DNA from: 39-52-133 sp036523795
GTDB taxonomy: Bacteria > Pseudomonadota > Gammaproteobacteria > Burkholderiales > Gallionellaceae
Length of the DNA: 32,813 bases
Direction: 5' to 3'
Assembly: GCA_036523795.1 (NCBI GenBank)
Contig: DATDDN010000168.1
Location: 1 to 32,813 of the forward strand
Positions 9,124-16,769 of the stretch are shown piece by piece; within the stretch, counting starts at the first letter, position 1; each line of letters starts with the position of its first letter. The notes beneath the pieces were generated by a model. That model did no database searches. It was given only the letters and a program-made list of their open reading frames with translations, and was not told where the DNA came from. The translations under genes were made by a program, and so were the position numbers.

Positions 9124-10319
9124 AGCGTGATGCCTTTGATTTTCGCCACCGTATTCATGTCCTTGTCGCCACGACCCGACAGGTTGACCAGCAACACCTT
9201 GTCCTTGCCCATGGCGGGTGCGATCTTGATGGCGTGTGCCAGGGCATGGCTGGATTCCAGTGCCGGAATGATGCCTTCGAAACGGCACAGCGCATCGAAC
9301 GCGGCAATCGCTTCATCGTCGTTGATCGCCACGTACTCCGCGCGGTGGATGTCCTTGAGCAGGCAGTGCTCGGGGCCGACGCCGGGGTAATCCAGGCCGG
9401 CCGAGATGGAATGGGTCTCGATGATCTGGCCGTTCTCGTCCTGCATCAGATAGACCTTGTTGCCATGCAGCACGCCAACCTTGGCATTGGCGGTAAGCGG
9501 CGCCGCATGCGATCCGCTGGCGATGCCGTGACCGCCGGCTTCCACGCCAATCAACTGCACATTGGGCACTTCGATATAGGGGTGGAACATGCCGATGGCG
9601 TTGGAACCGCCGCCCACACACGCGATCACCGCATCCGGCTGGCGCCCGATCATCTCGGGCATCTGCACCTTGGCTTCGTTGCCGATCACGCACTGGAAGT
9701 CGCGCACCATCATGGGATACGGATGCGGGCCGGCCGCGGTGCCGAAGATGTAGAAGGTGCTTTCGACGTTGGTCACCCAGTCGCGGATGGCTTCGTTGCA
9801 GGCGTCTTTCAGCGTGCGCGAGCCGCTTTCCACCGACACTACCTTGGCGCCGAGCAGCTTCATGCGGAACACGTTGGGCGCCTGGCGCTGCACGTCCTCC
9901 GCACCCATGTAGACGATGCACTCCATGCCGAAGCGCGCCGCCACGGTGGCCGTGGCTACGCCGTGCATGCCGGCGCCGGTCTCGGCGATCACGCGCTTCT
10001 TGCCCATGCGGCGGGCCAAAAGGGCCTGGCCGATGGCGTTGTTGATCTTGTGCGCGCCGGTATGGTTGAGATCCTCACGTTTCAAATAGATCTGCGCACC
10101 GCCGAGGTTTTCGGACAGGCGTTTGGCGTGGTAGATAGGGCTGGGGCGGCCGACGTAGTGCTTCAGTTCGTAGGCGAACTCGGCCTTGAATTCCGGGTCG
10201 TCACGGAAGCGCAGGTATTGCTGGCGCAGCTCATCCACCGCCGGGATCAGCGTCTCCGCCATGTAAATGCCGCCGTACTGGCCGAAATGGCCGGTGTTGT
10301 CAGGATAGTTGTAAGTCAA
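9120..10319 (-). CDS. trpB: Tryptophan synthase beta chain (TTG start)
   Basis: PLP enzyme that joins indole and serine to make tryptophan; 399 residues. The PLP lysine is in HTGAHKINNA, the phosphate loop is CVGGGSNAIG, and the C-terminal LSGRGDKDM motif is intact. The start is a TTG giving MTYNYPDNTGHFGQYGGIY, the expected TrpB N terminus, with GGAG six bases upstream; no ATG fits. In the loop that normally reads ETGAGQHG the sequence is ETGAGMHG, a Gln-to-Met change beside the catalytic Glu. Downstream it overlaps trpA. Upstream a 156-bp spacer of unusual sequence separates it from trpF. Confidence 0.97.
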   Translation of the reverse strand: MTYNYPDNTGHFGQYGGIYMAETLIPAVDELRQQYLRFRDDPEFKAEFAYELKHYVGRPSPIYHAKRLSENLGGAQIYLKREDLNHTGAHKINNAIGQALLARRMGKKRVIAETGAGMHGVATATVAARFGMECIVYMGAEDVQRQAPNVFRMKLLGAKVVSVESGSRTLKDACNEAIRDWVTNVESTFYIFGTAAGPHPYPMMVRDFQCVIGNEAKVQMPEMIGRQPDAVIACVGGGSNAIGMFHPYIEVPNVQLIGVEAGGHGIASGSHAAPLTANAKVGVLHGNKVYLMQDENGQIIETHSISAGLDYPGVGPEHCLLKDIHRAEYVAINDDEAIAAFDALCRFEGIIPALESSHALAHAIKIAPAMGKDKVLLVNLSGRGDKDMNTVAKIKGITL

Positions 10320-10475
10320 TGTGTACTCCGTATAAACCTACTGCGCCGCCCGATTGCCGCGTCGCGTGTTGGCTCCGACCAACCTGAAGGAAGGTCTTCG
10401 CCGCAACTTCGTTGTCGTTCATTCCTCGCCTACCAAGATGGTATGTCTCGTCAGTCACTGCGCGGCTCCTTGCAC
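10320..10475 (-). other. Unexplained structured spacer between trpF and trpB
   Basis: This 156-bp gap is long for an otherwise tightly packed series. On the minus strand it contains several short inverted repeats: TACCA/TGGTA around 10432-10444, GTTGG/CCAAC around 10368-10383, and GAAG/CTTC around 10386-10400. It is rich in GCGA and ACGA steps. I see no open frame with a ribosome site. The composition suggests a dispersed repeat or a structured leader for trpB, but I cannot identify it. The last codons of trpF appear to run into the same sequence. Confidence 0.4.
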
Positions 10476-11120
10476 TCAGGCTTGCTCGCTACGGTTTCTG
10501 ACGGAGTCCACACGCTTAACCTCATTGATGAATGCCGCGATCTTCGCCACATCCTTGATGCCCTTGCCCGCCTCCACGCCGCTGGACACGTCCACGGCCC
10601 ATGGGCGTACCTGGCGGATGCCCGCGGCCACGTTGCCTGCATGCAGGCCGCCGGAGAGGATCACCGGCAGCGGCAGGTTGTGGGGTATCAGACCCCAGTC
10701 AAACGCCTCGCCGGTGCCGCCCGGCGTGCCTTCCACGAAGGCATCCAGAAGCAAACCCTGGGCGCTGGCGTAATCAGCCGCACATTGTACCAAATCCACC
10801 CCCGGCTTGACCCGGATTGCTTTCAGGTAGGGACGGCCGAACTGGGGGCAAAATTCCGGCGCTTCGTCGCCATGGAATTGCAGCACGTCCAGCGGCACCG
10901 CCTGCAGCGTGGCACGCACAAAATCGGCACTGGCATTGACGAACAGGCCGACCAGACTGACGAACGGCGGCACGACGGCAGCGAGCTGCTGTGCCTGTGC
11001 CACGCTGACGTGGCGCGGGCTTTTTTCGTAAAACACCAGCCCGAGCGCATCCGCCCCGCAGCGTGCAGCCGCGAGTGCGTCTTCCTTGCGCGTAATGCCG
11101 CAGATCTTGATTCTGGTCAT
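10476..11120 (-). CDS. trpF: Phosphoribosylanthranilate isomerase
   Basis: Third step of tryptophan synthesis, the Amadori rearrangement of phosphoribosylanthranilate. The 214-residue TIM barrel starts MTRIKICGITR, with the catalytic Cys at residue 7. LVGLFVNAS, LQFHGDE and LSGGLHAGNV are present, and the catalytic Asp is in AVDVSSGVE. The start at 11120 is set by the conserved N terminus; the longer open frame reads into the intergenic region and truA. The C-terminal DSVRNRSEQA seems an extension beyond the usual end. The gene leads the trpFBA-accD-folC series and lies 85 bases after truA. Confidence 0.96.
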   Translation of the reverse strand: MTRIKICGITRKEDALAAARCGADALGLVFYEKSPRHVSVAQAQQLAAVVPPFVSLVGLFVNASADFVRATLQAVPLDVLQFHGDEAPEFCPQFGRPYLKAIRVKPGVDLVQCAADYASAQGLLLDAFVEGTPGGTGEAFDWGLIPHNLPLPVILSGGLHAGNVAAGIRQVRPWAVDVSSGVEAGKGIKDVAKIAAFINEVKRVDSVRNRSEQA

Positions 11121-11136
11121 GGAGTGAGGTGTGTCT

Positions 11137-11170
11137 AAAAACCGAAGGCGGCATTGTAAATGCATTCGGT
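11137..11170 (-). terminator. Imperfect terminator or attenuator between truA and trpF
   Basis: On the minus strand ACCGAA pairs with TTCGGT and, inside it, GCATT pairs with AATGC around a TAC loop; one side carries a single-base bulge and the other four bases. A TTTTTA run follows. The same bases contain a possible promoter for trpF: TTGGCC (11176-11181), 17 bases, TACAAT (11153-11158). Both readings are plausible and could coexist as an end and a restart of transcription. Confidence 0.5.
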
Positions 11171-11205
11171 GTCCCGGCCAAACCCGGCAATTTGCCGGCA
11201 AATGC

Positions 11206-11982
11206 TCAGGACGCCTCGGCAAGGACCGCTTGCGGCAGCCCCCATTTAGGGTCGTAGGTGATGTGTTGCAGATACAGCCCGTCCGGTGCAAAGGTGGGGG
11301 CGGCCTGGCTGCGTTCGCGGCCCTCCAGCACCTGCAACATCCATGCCGGCGGGTGCTTGCCCTTGCCCACATAGACCAGGCAACCCACGATGTTGCGCAC
11401 CATGTGATGCAGGAATGCGTCGGCCTTCAGCTCGAACAGGATCAGCTCGCCATGGCGACGGATGTCCAGCCGCTGCAGGTGCTTGATGGGCGACTTGGCC
11501 TGGCATTCAGCCGCACGGAACGCGCTGAAATCGTGCTTGCCCAGCAGGTGCTGCGCACCGGCTCGCATCGCATCCAGGTCGAGCGGAGCATGGAACCAGC
11601 CGACCTTGCCCTGCCGGATCGCGCTGCGTACGGGGCGATTGAGCAGCACATAACGGTAGCTGCGCGCCTGCGCCGAGAAGCGCGCGTGGAACTCTTCCGG
11701 CACTTCAAGCGCCCACAGCACGCTCACGCTGGCCGGCAACAGGGCATTCACCCCGCGCACCCAGGCGCTGAGCGGGCGTTCGGCTCGGGTATCGAAATGC
11801 ACCACCTGCTCCAGCGCATGCACGCCGGCGTCGGTCCTGCCTGCAGCCAGCACGCTGACTGCCTCGCCGGCGATCTGGCTCAGGGCCAACTGCAGCGCGT
11901 CCTGCACGGTTTGCCCGTCGGGCTGGCTCTGCCAGCCCCGGTAAGAGCTGCCGTCATATTCGAGCCCCAGCGCGATCCTCAC
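11206..11982 (-). CDS. truA: tRNA pseudouridine(38-40) synthase
   Basis: Isomerises uridines 38, 39 and 40 in the tRNA anticodon arm. The catalytic Asp is in AAGRTDAGVHA at about residue 50. Other family segments are LEYDGSSYRGWQSQ at the N terminus, SYRYVLLNRP, HDFSAFRAAECQAKSP, and FLHHMVRNIVG near the end. I chose the GTG at 11982 (MRIALGLEYDG, 258 residues): GGGGG lies upstream, and it overlaps the preceding stop by four bases (GTGA). A GTG at 11994 would add four residues. It is coupled to the CbiQ-like membrane gene upstream. Confidence 0.95.
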   Translation of the reverse strand: MRIALGLEYDGSSYRGWQSQPDGQTVQDALQLALSQIAGEAVSVLAAGRTDAGVHALEQVVHFDTRAERPLSAWVRGVNALLPASVSVLWALEVPEEFHARFSAQARSYRYVLLNRPVRSAIRQGKVGWFHAPLDLDAMRAGAQHLLGKHDFSAFRAAECQAKSPIKHLQRLDIRRHGELILFELKADAFLHHMVRNIVGCLVYVGKGKHPPAWMLQVLEGRERSQAAPTFAPDGLYLQHITYDPKWGLPQAVLAEAS

Positions 11983-12635
11983 TGCAGCCCCCACACGACC
12001 AGCAGCAAGGCACCTGCAAGCAGCAAGCCGTCTCGCCAGCCCAGTCGCTGGGTATGCAGCTCCACCACGCTACCGGATGTCGGCGCGAAGTCCAGCATCC
12101 GGGAAATGGTCGCCCTGTCGGTTGCGCCGAACTGCAGCTGCTGCTCGGCATAATGCAGGGTAAGCGCAAGACGTACGGCCATGCGCTCACGCGCCAACCC
12201 CGCGTACTGCAGCGGAAACAACAGGGCATGCAGGGCCGCGATGATCTGTTCGCGTGCCAGCAGACTCAGCAGCAGTGCCAGACTGGCCAATATCGTCAAC
12301 AACCTGGCCAACTGCAGGGCGCCTTCAAGCACTCCTTCCCGCACGGGACTGAACCCGCCCCATTGCGCAAACATAGGCTCGCCCGGCGTGACATAGGCAT
12401 AGAGCAGCACCAGCGACAGCAGAATCCAGCGTGTGCGCCGCAGCAGAGAGAGAAAGCGCCGATCTGCCCGCCATAGCGCCAGCAGCACGCTGCCTGCTGC
12501 CATTAGCAGCAGGAGCATGCCCTGCGACGCCTGCGTCAGCACGGCAAGGCCAACCCAGAGCAGCAGTGGGGTAACAGGGTGCAACACCCAGCGAGGGTTG
12601 TTCGACAATTTATCCATCTCGGCAGATATTTTCAT
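11979..12635 (-). CDS. CbiQ-like (ECF T-component type) membrane protein
   Basis: A 218-residue integral membrane protein with hydrophobic segments at about 20-55, 70-88, 108-130 and 197-216. The layout, with two long hydrophobic blocks, a cytoplasmic region rich in Arg (AGLARERMAVRLALTLHYAEQQ) and a final helix, resembles the transmembrane T component of energy-coupling-factor transporters (CbiQ family). No A or S component gene is nearby. In related betaproteobacteria, as I remember, a similar gene often sits between fimV and truA, so its role may not be transport. Its stop overlaps the truA start. The fimV terminator lies only 26-61 bases upstream, so a promoter inside fimV or read-through is needed. 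The start (12635, or 12617 for MDKLSNN) is uncertain. Confidence 0.75.
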   Translation of the reverse strand: MKISAEMDKLSNNPRWVLHPVTPLLLWVGLAVLTQASQGMLLLLMAAGSVLLALWRADRRFLSLLRRTRWILLSLVLLYAYVTPGEPMFAQWGGFSPVREGVLEGALQLARLLTILASLALLLSLLAREQIIAALHALLFPLQYAGLARERMAVRLALTLHYAEQQLQFGATDRATISRMLDFAPTSGSVVELHTQRLGWRDGLLLAGALLLVVWGLQ

Positions 12636-12660
12636 CAGGCGTCGGCACTTTCGATGGCAA

Positions 12661-12696
12661 AGAAAATAAAACAGCAGCCTGCCAGCAGGCTGCTGT
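12661..12696 (-). terminator. Strong intrinsic terminator after fimV
   Basis: On the minus strand ACAGCAGCCTGC pairs perfectly with GCAGGCTGCTGT over 12 bp, followed by TTTATTTTCTTT. It begins 19 bases after the fimV stop codon and is the cleanest terminator in the window. Confidence 0.93.
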
Positions 12697-12715
12697 TCCC
12701 GTCAGGCCATAAACG

Positions 12716-15505
12716 TCACAGCTGCTGCAGCAATCTCTCTGCACTCTCGCGCTGCTCGGCATCACCTTCGCGCAGCACCTCATCCAGAATTTCGCGCGCA
12801 CCGGCGACATCACCCATTTCCTGGTATGCCTTGGCCAGATCCAGCTTGGTGGCCACTTCGTGCCAGTGCTCGTCCTTGGCTGCCGCATCGGCCGCACCAT
12901 GCGCCTGGACCGCCGTCGCCTCCAGGTCGAGGTTGATATCGGCAAAGTCGATGTCCAGGGCGGCAGGCTGGGCCGCCTTGGGTGCAGCAGCGGGTTCACT
13001 CGACGGGAAGTCCAGGGTGAACGGCATGCCGATATCCAGCGCTGGCTCGGCCTTGGGTGCGGGTGCCGCCTCTTTCGGCGTGCTGCTGGGCATCTCGAAC
13101 ATCAGATTGCCGAAATCCAGCGCCGGTTCAGGCTCTGCGGGCTTTGCACCGACGTTGCCGCCGGTCACGTCGAAATCCATACCAGTCAGTGTTTCATCGC
13201 TGGCTGGCGTCGCTTGCATGGACGACGAGATGTCGAAATCCATTTCAGCCTTCTGCGCCGACTTCAACAGCTCGTTAGGCAGAATACCGGACACATCGAA
13301 ATCCATCGGCGTTTCCTGGGCCGCGCGCGCCACTTCACCGGGCATCACGCCAGACACGTCCACCACACCGCCCGCCGCATGCGCACCCGCGTCGCCCAGG
13401 CCCGGGTGGGCGCCGGTCACGTCAAAATCCATGGCAAAGTCGGTGGCTGCAGGTGCAGCGGCAGGTTTGCCAAAACCGAGATCGAAATCCACCGATGGTT
13501 CATGCGCTGCCTGAGCAGCCAACGGAGCCGCAGACGTCTCAGAGGAACCGCCGTAGATGGGGTTGGCCGGATCAATGGCGCGGCCCATGGCAGCGGCCTG
13601 CTCCCAGGCCTCCTTGTCACCGGACTGCTGAATCTCGCGAGCATAGCGGGAGAAAGAGTTGCTGTCCTTGCGGTTGGCGTAGATCGACAGCAGTTTGAGT
13701 TTGACCGGGATATTGTCCGGAGTCTTGGACAAGGCATCCTTCAACACTTCTTCGGCTTGGGCATCACGACCGAAGTTGAGGAACAGCTCAGCTTCACCGA
13801 TAGGATCAACGTCGTCTACGGATGCGGCCGCTGCAGTTGGCTTGGCAGCTTCGTGGGCAAAGTCGCCGGCTTCTGTGGACGGCGCCGCCGCAGCCCAACT
13901 GCCGGCTGCGGACCCAATGGGTTCAATCTTGAATTCTTTTTTCAGCTCACTTTTTTTTTTACCGCCAGAGCTGCGGATGCGGCGTACGACTACGTACCCC
14001 AACCCCCCGAGAGCAAGCAGTCCGGCGATTCCGCCGCCCAGCATGATGGGGTCACCCAACAAGTCATCCAGCAGTGAGGGGGGCGGAGCAACTGGTTGCG
14101 GCGGCACGATTGCCCTTGGCTTGACAGGCTGCACTGCGCTGGCAGGCACAGGTGCTGATGCAGGCGAGGCAGCTGCCTTCTCCTGCGGCTGTCCTTTCAG
14201 CTCAACCAGCTTGCTGGCCTGCTCGCTGATCTTCTGCAGTTCCTCAATCCGCTTCTGCTCGTCCTGCTTCTGCTTCTGTTTGGCCAGCGTGTCATCCTCC
14301 TTGGCCACATGCTTGTCCTGCTGGCTCAGGGCACCTGCCGCAATCTGCTTGTCGCCGGGCGCCTCGCCCTTGGAGAGCTTCAGCACTTCCTTGGGTTGTT
14401 CTTTGGCAGCCGGCGCCTTGTCGGCAACCGCGGTGCTGACCTTGCCTGCATCTTCACGCTTGGGTGCCTGCTCGGCCGCAGGTTCTCCTTGAGCGGCAGC
14501 CAGCTTCTGGCGGTAAGCGTGCCAATCGGCAACCTGTGCGCGGATTTCCTTCACCGCAGCGGTCTGCGTCACCTTGGATACATCTTCCGGCTCTGGAACG
14601 CGCAAGATTTTTCCGGCGCGGACGCGGTTCATGTTCCTGCCGTCAAACACCTTCCTGTTGGCGTGGTACAGCGCCACCACCATACGTTCGAGGCTGACAT
14701 CCACCGGCTTGACCTGGGCCGCAATCTTGTTCAGCGTATCGCCGCGCTTGACCGTGATAGTCTCGCCTGTGGTGGCTTTTTGAGCCGAAGGGGTAGCTTG
14801 GGGTGCGGCCTCTGTGCCCGCCGCCAGATCCTTGGCCTCCATGTCAGGGGTTACATCAGGCTGCGGCGCGGATGCAGCGGCCAGTGACTCTGGCTCCACA
14901 CCTGACGCAGGCTCACCGGTAGGTGCAGCCTCCTCTGGTGCAGACGCCGAAGCGGCCACACCAGGCGCCAGCACCGGGGCAGGCTCGATCTCAGGCGTGG
15001 CCTCGCCTGCTGCCGGCTGAGCTTCAACCGGCACCGCGCTCGCCGCAGCCACAGGCGCAAGCGGTTGCACCGGCTGCACTTCTGCCGGTTTGGGCTGTTC
15101 GGGAGCAAAACCTTCCGGATCGAGCAGGAAGGTGTATTCGCGCAACATGCGGCCAGATGACCAGGACAATTCCAGCAACACGCTCACAAAGGGTTCATTG
15201 ACAGGCTGTGACGAAGTCAGTTTGACATAGGCATCGCCATTGGCCCTGGTGTCGATCTCAAAACTCAGCTTGGGCAAGCCATAAGGGTAATCAATGCCGG
15301 CACTCTTGAAATCTGCGGGTGAAGCAAGACGCACAGTCAGGGTGTCCTTATCCGTACCATCCAGCGCAACCAGTGCGATCTCTGCCTTCAGCGGACGCCC
15401 GAGCGCCGAGGTGACGTTGATCCCTCCCAACCCCACCGCGCCGGCCAGATTTGACCAGACCAGAACGAGCAAAAGTCCTGTCGCTTTAAGCATTGTTTTG
15501 TGCAC
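12716..15505 (-). CDS. fimV: FimV/HubP-family polar hub protein
   Basis: A 929-residue inner-membrane protein of the FimV/HubP family, which organises cell poles, type IV pili and twitching. Order: signal peptide 1-23; conserved N-terminal domain about 24-135 (GLGGINVTSALGRPLKAEI); Pro/Ala-rich linker; LysM peptidoglycan-binding domain about 249-303 (VKRGDTLNKIA); a Lys/Gln-rich helical stretch; one membrane helix about 485-505; a basic GGKKKSELKK; and an acidic cytoplasmic half. That half carries a TPR-like unit and repeated MDFDVSG/MDFDVTG motifs, and ends in the conserved FimV C-terminal helices (LDLAKAYQEMGDVAGAREIL). GTG at 15505 has AAGGG seven bases upstream; ATG at 15493 is the alternative. 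An A10 tract (13951-13960) follows the membrane helix. Confidence 0.93.
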   Translation of the reverse strand: MHKTMLKATGLLLVLVWSNLAGAVGLGGINVTSALGRPLKAEIALVALDGTDKDTLTVRLASPADFKSAGIDYPYGLPKLSFEIDTRANGDAYVKLTSSQPVNEPFVSVLLELSWSSGRMLREYTFLLDPEGFAPEQPKPAEVQPVQPLAPVAAASAVPVEAQPAAGEATPEIEPAPVLAPGVAASASAPEEAAPTGEPASGVEPESLAAASAPQPDVTPDMEAKDLAAGTEAAPQATPSAQKATTGETITVKRGDTLNKIAAQVKPVDVSLERMVVALYHANRKVFDGRNMNRVRAGKILRVPEPEDVSKVTQTAAVKEIRAQVADWHAYRQKLAAAQGEPAAEQAPKREDAGKVSTAVADKAPAAKEQPKEVLKLSKGEAPGDKQIAAGALSQQDKHVAKEDDTLAKQKQKQDEQKRIEELQKISEQASKLVELKGQPQEKAAASPASAPVPASAVQPVKPRAIVPPQPVAPPPSLLDDLLGDPIMLGGGIAGLLALGGLGYVVVRRIRSSGGKKKSELKKEFKIEPIGSAAGSWAAAAPSTEAGDFAHEAAKPTAAAASVDDVDPIGEAELFLNFGRDAQAEEVLKDALSKTPDNIPVKLKLLSIYANRKDSNSFSRYAREIQQSGDKEAWEQAAAMGRAIDPANPIYGGSSETSAAPLAAQAAHEPSVDFDLGFGKPAAAPAATDFAMDFDVTGAHPGLGDAGAHAAGGVVDVSGVMPGEVARAAQETPMDFDVSGILPNELLKSAQKAEMDFDISSSMQATPASDETLTGMDFDVTGGNVGAKPAEPEPALDFGNLMFEMPSSTPKEAAPAPKAEPALDIGMPFTLDFPSSEPAAAPKAAQPAALDIDFADINLDLEATAVQAHGAADAAAKDEHWHEVATKLDLAKAYQEMGDVAGAREILDEVLREGDAEQRESAERLLQQL
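13951..13960 (-). repeat. A10 homopolymer in the fimV coding strand
   Basis: Ten consecutive A residues encode KKK directly after the FimV membrane helix (residues about 515-518). One extra A would give a TGA stop after a fourth Lys codon. One fewer would give KKK-V-S and then TGA. Slippage in either direction therefore ends translation within a few codons. Confidence 0.9.
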
Positions 15506-15551
15506 GTTGCTACCCTTTTTATTTGGATATGTTATTCAGATTAACATCATA

Positions 15552-15586
15552 TAGTTAGAGTTGCAAGCTCACCTTTACTCTAACTA
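15552..15586. promoter_or_regulatory. 10-bp inverted repeat upstream of fimV
   Basis: A perfect inverted repeat, TAGTTAGAGT/ACTCTAACTA, with a 15-base spacer lies 47 bases before the fimV start and 42 after the asd stop. On the minus strand a TTGCAA just before the second arm and a TTAATC 16 bases later form a weak promoter-like pair. It could be an operator, or a hairpin ending the asd transcript, though no T-tract follows. Confidence 0.5.
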
Positions 15587-15627
15587 AATGCGTTAACCGG
15601 GCATTTCTAATGGAATATTCCTTGGTC

Positions 15628-16737
15628 TTATTTTTCCAGAAGAATGCGTAACATGCGTCGCAACGGCTCAGCCGCGCCCCACAGCAGCTGGTCGCCCACG
15701 GTAAAGGCGGTCAGGTACTCGCCGCCCATGTCCATTTTGCGCAAACGCCCTACCGGCACGGTGAGCGTGCCGGTTACGGCGGCCGGTGTCAGCTCGCGCA
15801 TGGTGACCTGGCGCTCGTTCGACACCACTTTCACCCAGTCGTTGGCCGCGGCCAGCATGGCATTGATCTCGTCGAGCGGCACATCACGCTTGAGCTTGAT
15901 GGTCATCGCCTGGCTGTGGCAGCGCATGGCGCCGATGCGCACGCACAGACCATCCACCGGGATGGCGTTGTTTACGCGACCGAGAATCTTGTTGGTCTCG
16001 GCCTTGCCTTTCCACTCTTCCTTGCTCTGGCCATTGCCGAGATCCTTGTCGATCCAGGGAATCAGGCTGCCGGCCAGCGGCACGCCGAAGTTGGCAGTGG
16101 GGAATTTTTCGTCGCGCAGGATGCCGGCCACTTCGCGATCGATGTCGAGTATGGCGGATGCGGGGTCGTCCAGCAGGCCCTTTGCCACGCGGTTGACTTC
16201 ACCCATCTGGGTCAGCAGTTCGCGCATGTTCTGCGCGCCTGCACCGGAAGCCGCCTGGTAAGTCATGGAGGTGATCCACTCCACCAGATCAGCCTTGAAC
16301 AGGCCGCCCAGCGCCATCAGCATCAGACTCACCGTGCAGTTACCGCCGATGAAATCCTTCTTGCCGCTGGCCAGCGCATCCTTGATCACGTTCAGGTTCA
16401 CCGGGTCGAGGATGATCACGCTGTCCTTTTCCATGCGCAGCGTGGAAGCCGCATCGATCCAGTAGCCCTTCCAGCCTGCCGCGCGCAGCTTTGGAAAAAT
16501 CTCGGTCGTGTAGTCACCGCCCTGGCAGGAGATGATGGCGTCCATTGCCTTGAGCTCGTCGATGCTGCGCGCATCCTTCAGCGGCGGCACATCGCGTCCC
16601 ACATCCGGCCCCTTGCCCCCCACCTGCGACGTGGTAAAAAACACCGGATCAATCAAATCGAAATCGCGCTCTGCACGCATGCGCTGCATCAGCACCGAAC
16701 CCACCATGCCACGCCAACCGACCAGACCAACTCTCAT
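15628..16737 (-). CDS. asd: Aspartate-semialdehyde dehydrogenase
   Basis: Reduces aspartyl phosphate to aspartate semialdehyde, the branch point to lysine, threonine, methionine and diaminopimelate. The 369-residue protein starts MRVGLVGWRGMVGSVLMQRM, a Rossmann NADP site. It has the catalytic Cys in GGNCTVSLM and the typical MTYQAASGAGAQNM segment, and ends in the PVGRLRKMDMG region. This matches the Gram-negative long form. The start at 16737 is chosen over 16749 because GGGGA lies five bases before it. It lies 32 bases after leuB in transcription order. Confidence 0.96.
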   Translation of the reverse strand: MRVGLVGWRGMVGSVLMQRMRAERDFDLIDPVFFTTSQVGGKGPDVGRDVPPLKDARSIDELKAMDAIISCQGGDYTTEIFPKLRAAGWKGYWIDAASTLRMEKDSVIILDPVNLNVIKDALASGKKDFIGGNCTVSLMLMALGGLFKADLVEWITSMTYQAASGAGAQNMRELLTQMGEVNRVAKGLLDDPASAILDIDREVAGILRDEKFPTANFGVPLAGSLIPWIDKDLGNGQSKEEWKGKAETNKILGRVNNAIPVDGLCVRIGAMRCHSQAMTIKLKRDVPLDEINAMLAAANDWVKVVSNERQVTMRELTPAAVTGTLTVPVGRLRKMDMGGEYLTAFTVGDQLLWGAAEPLRRMLRILLEK

Positions 16738-16769
16738 GCTATTCCCCATTCAGTAATTTGTATGCCCGC

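Noticed and set aside
9234..11138. 634-codon open frame on the plus strand
   Set aside because: It runs antisense through trpB and trpF, both certain by motifs; it is a shadow of GC-rich coding sequence.
11121..11205. trp leader peptide or Trp-codon attenuator before trpF
   Set aside because: No short frame with tandem Trp codons was seen; only a hairpin and a possible promoter are present.
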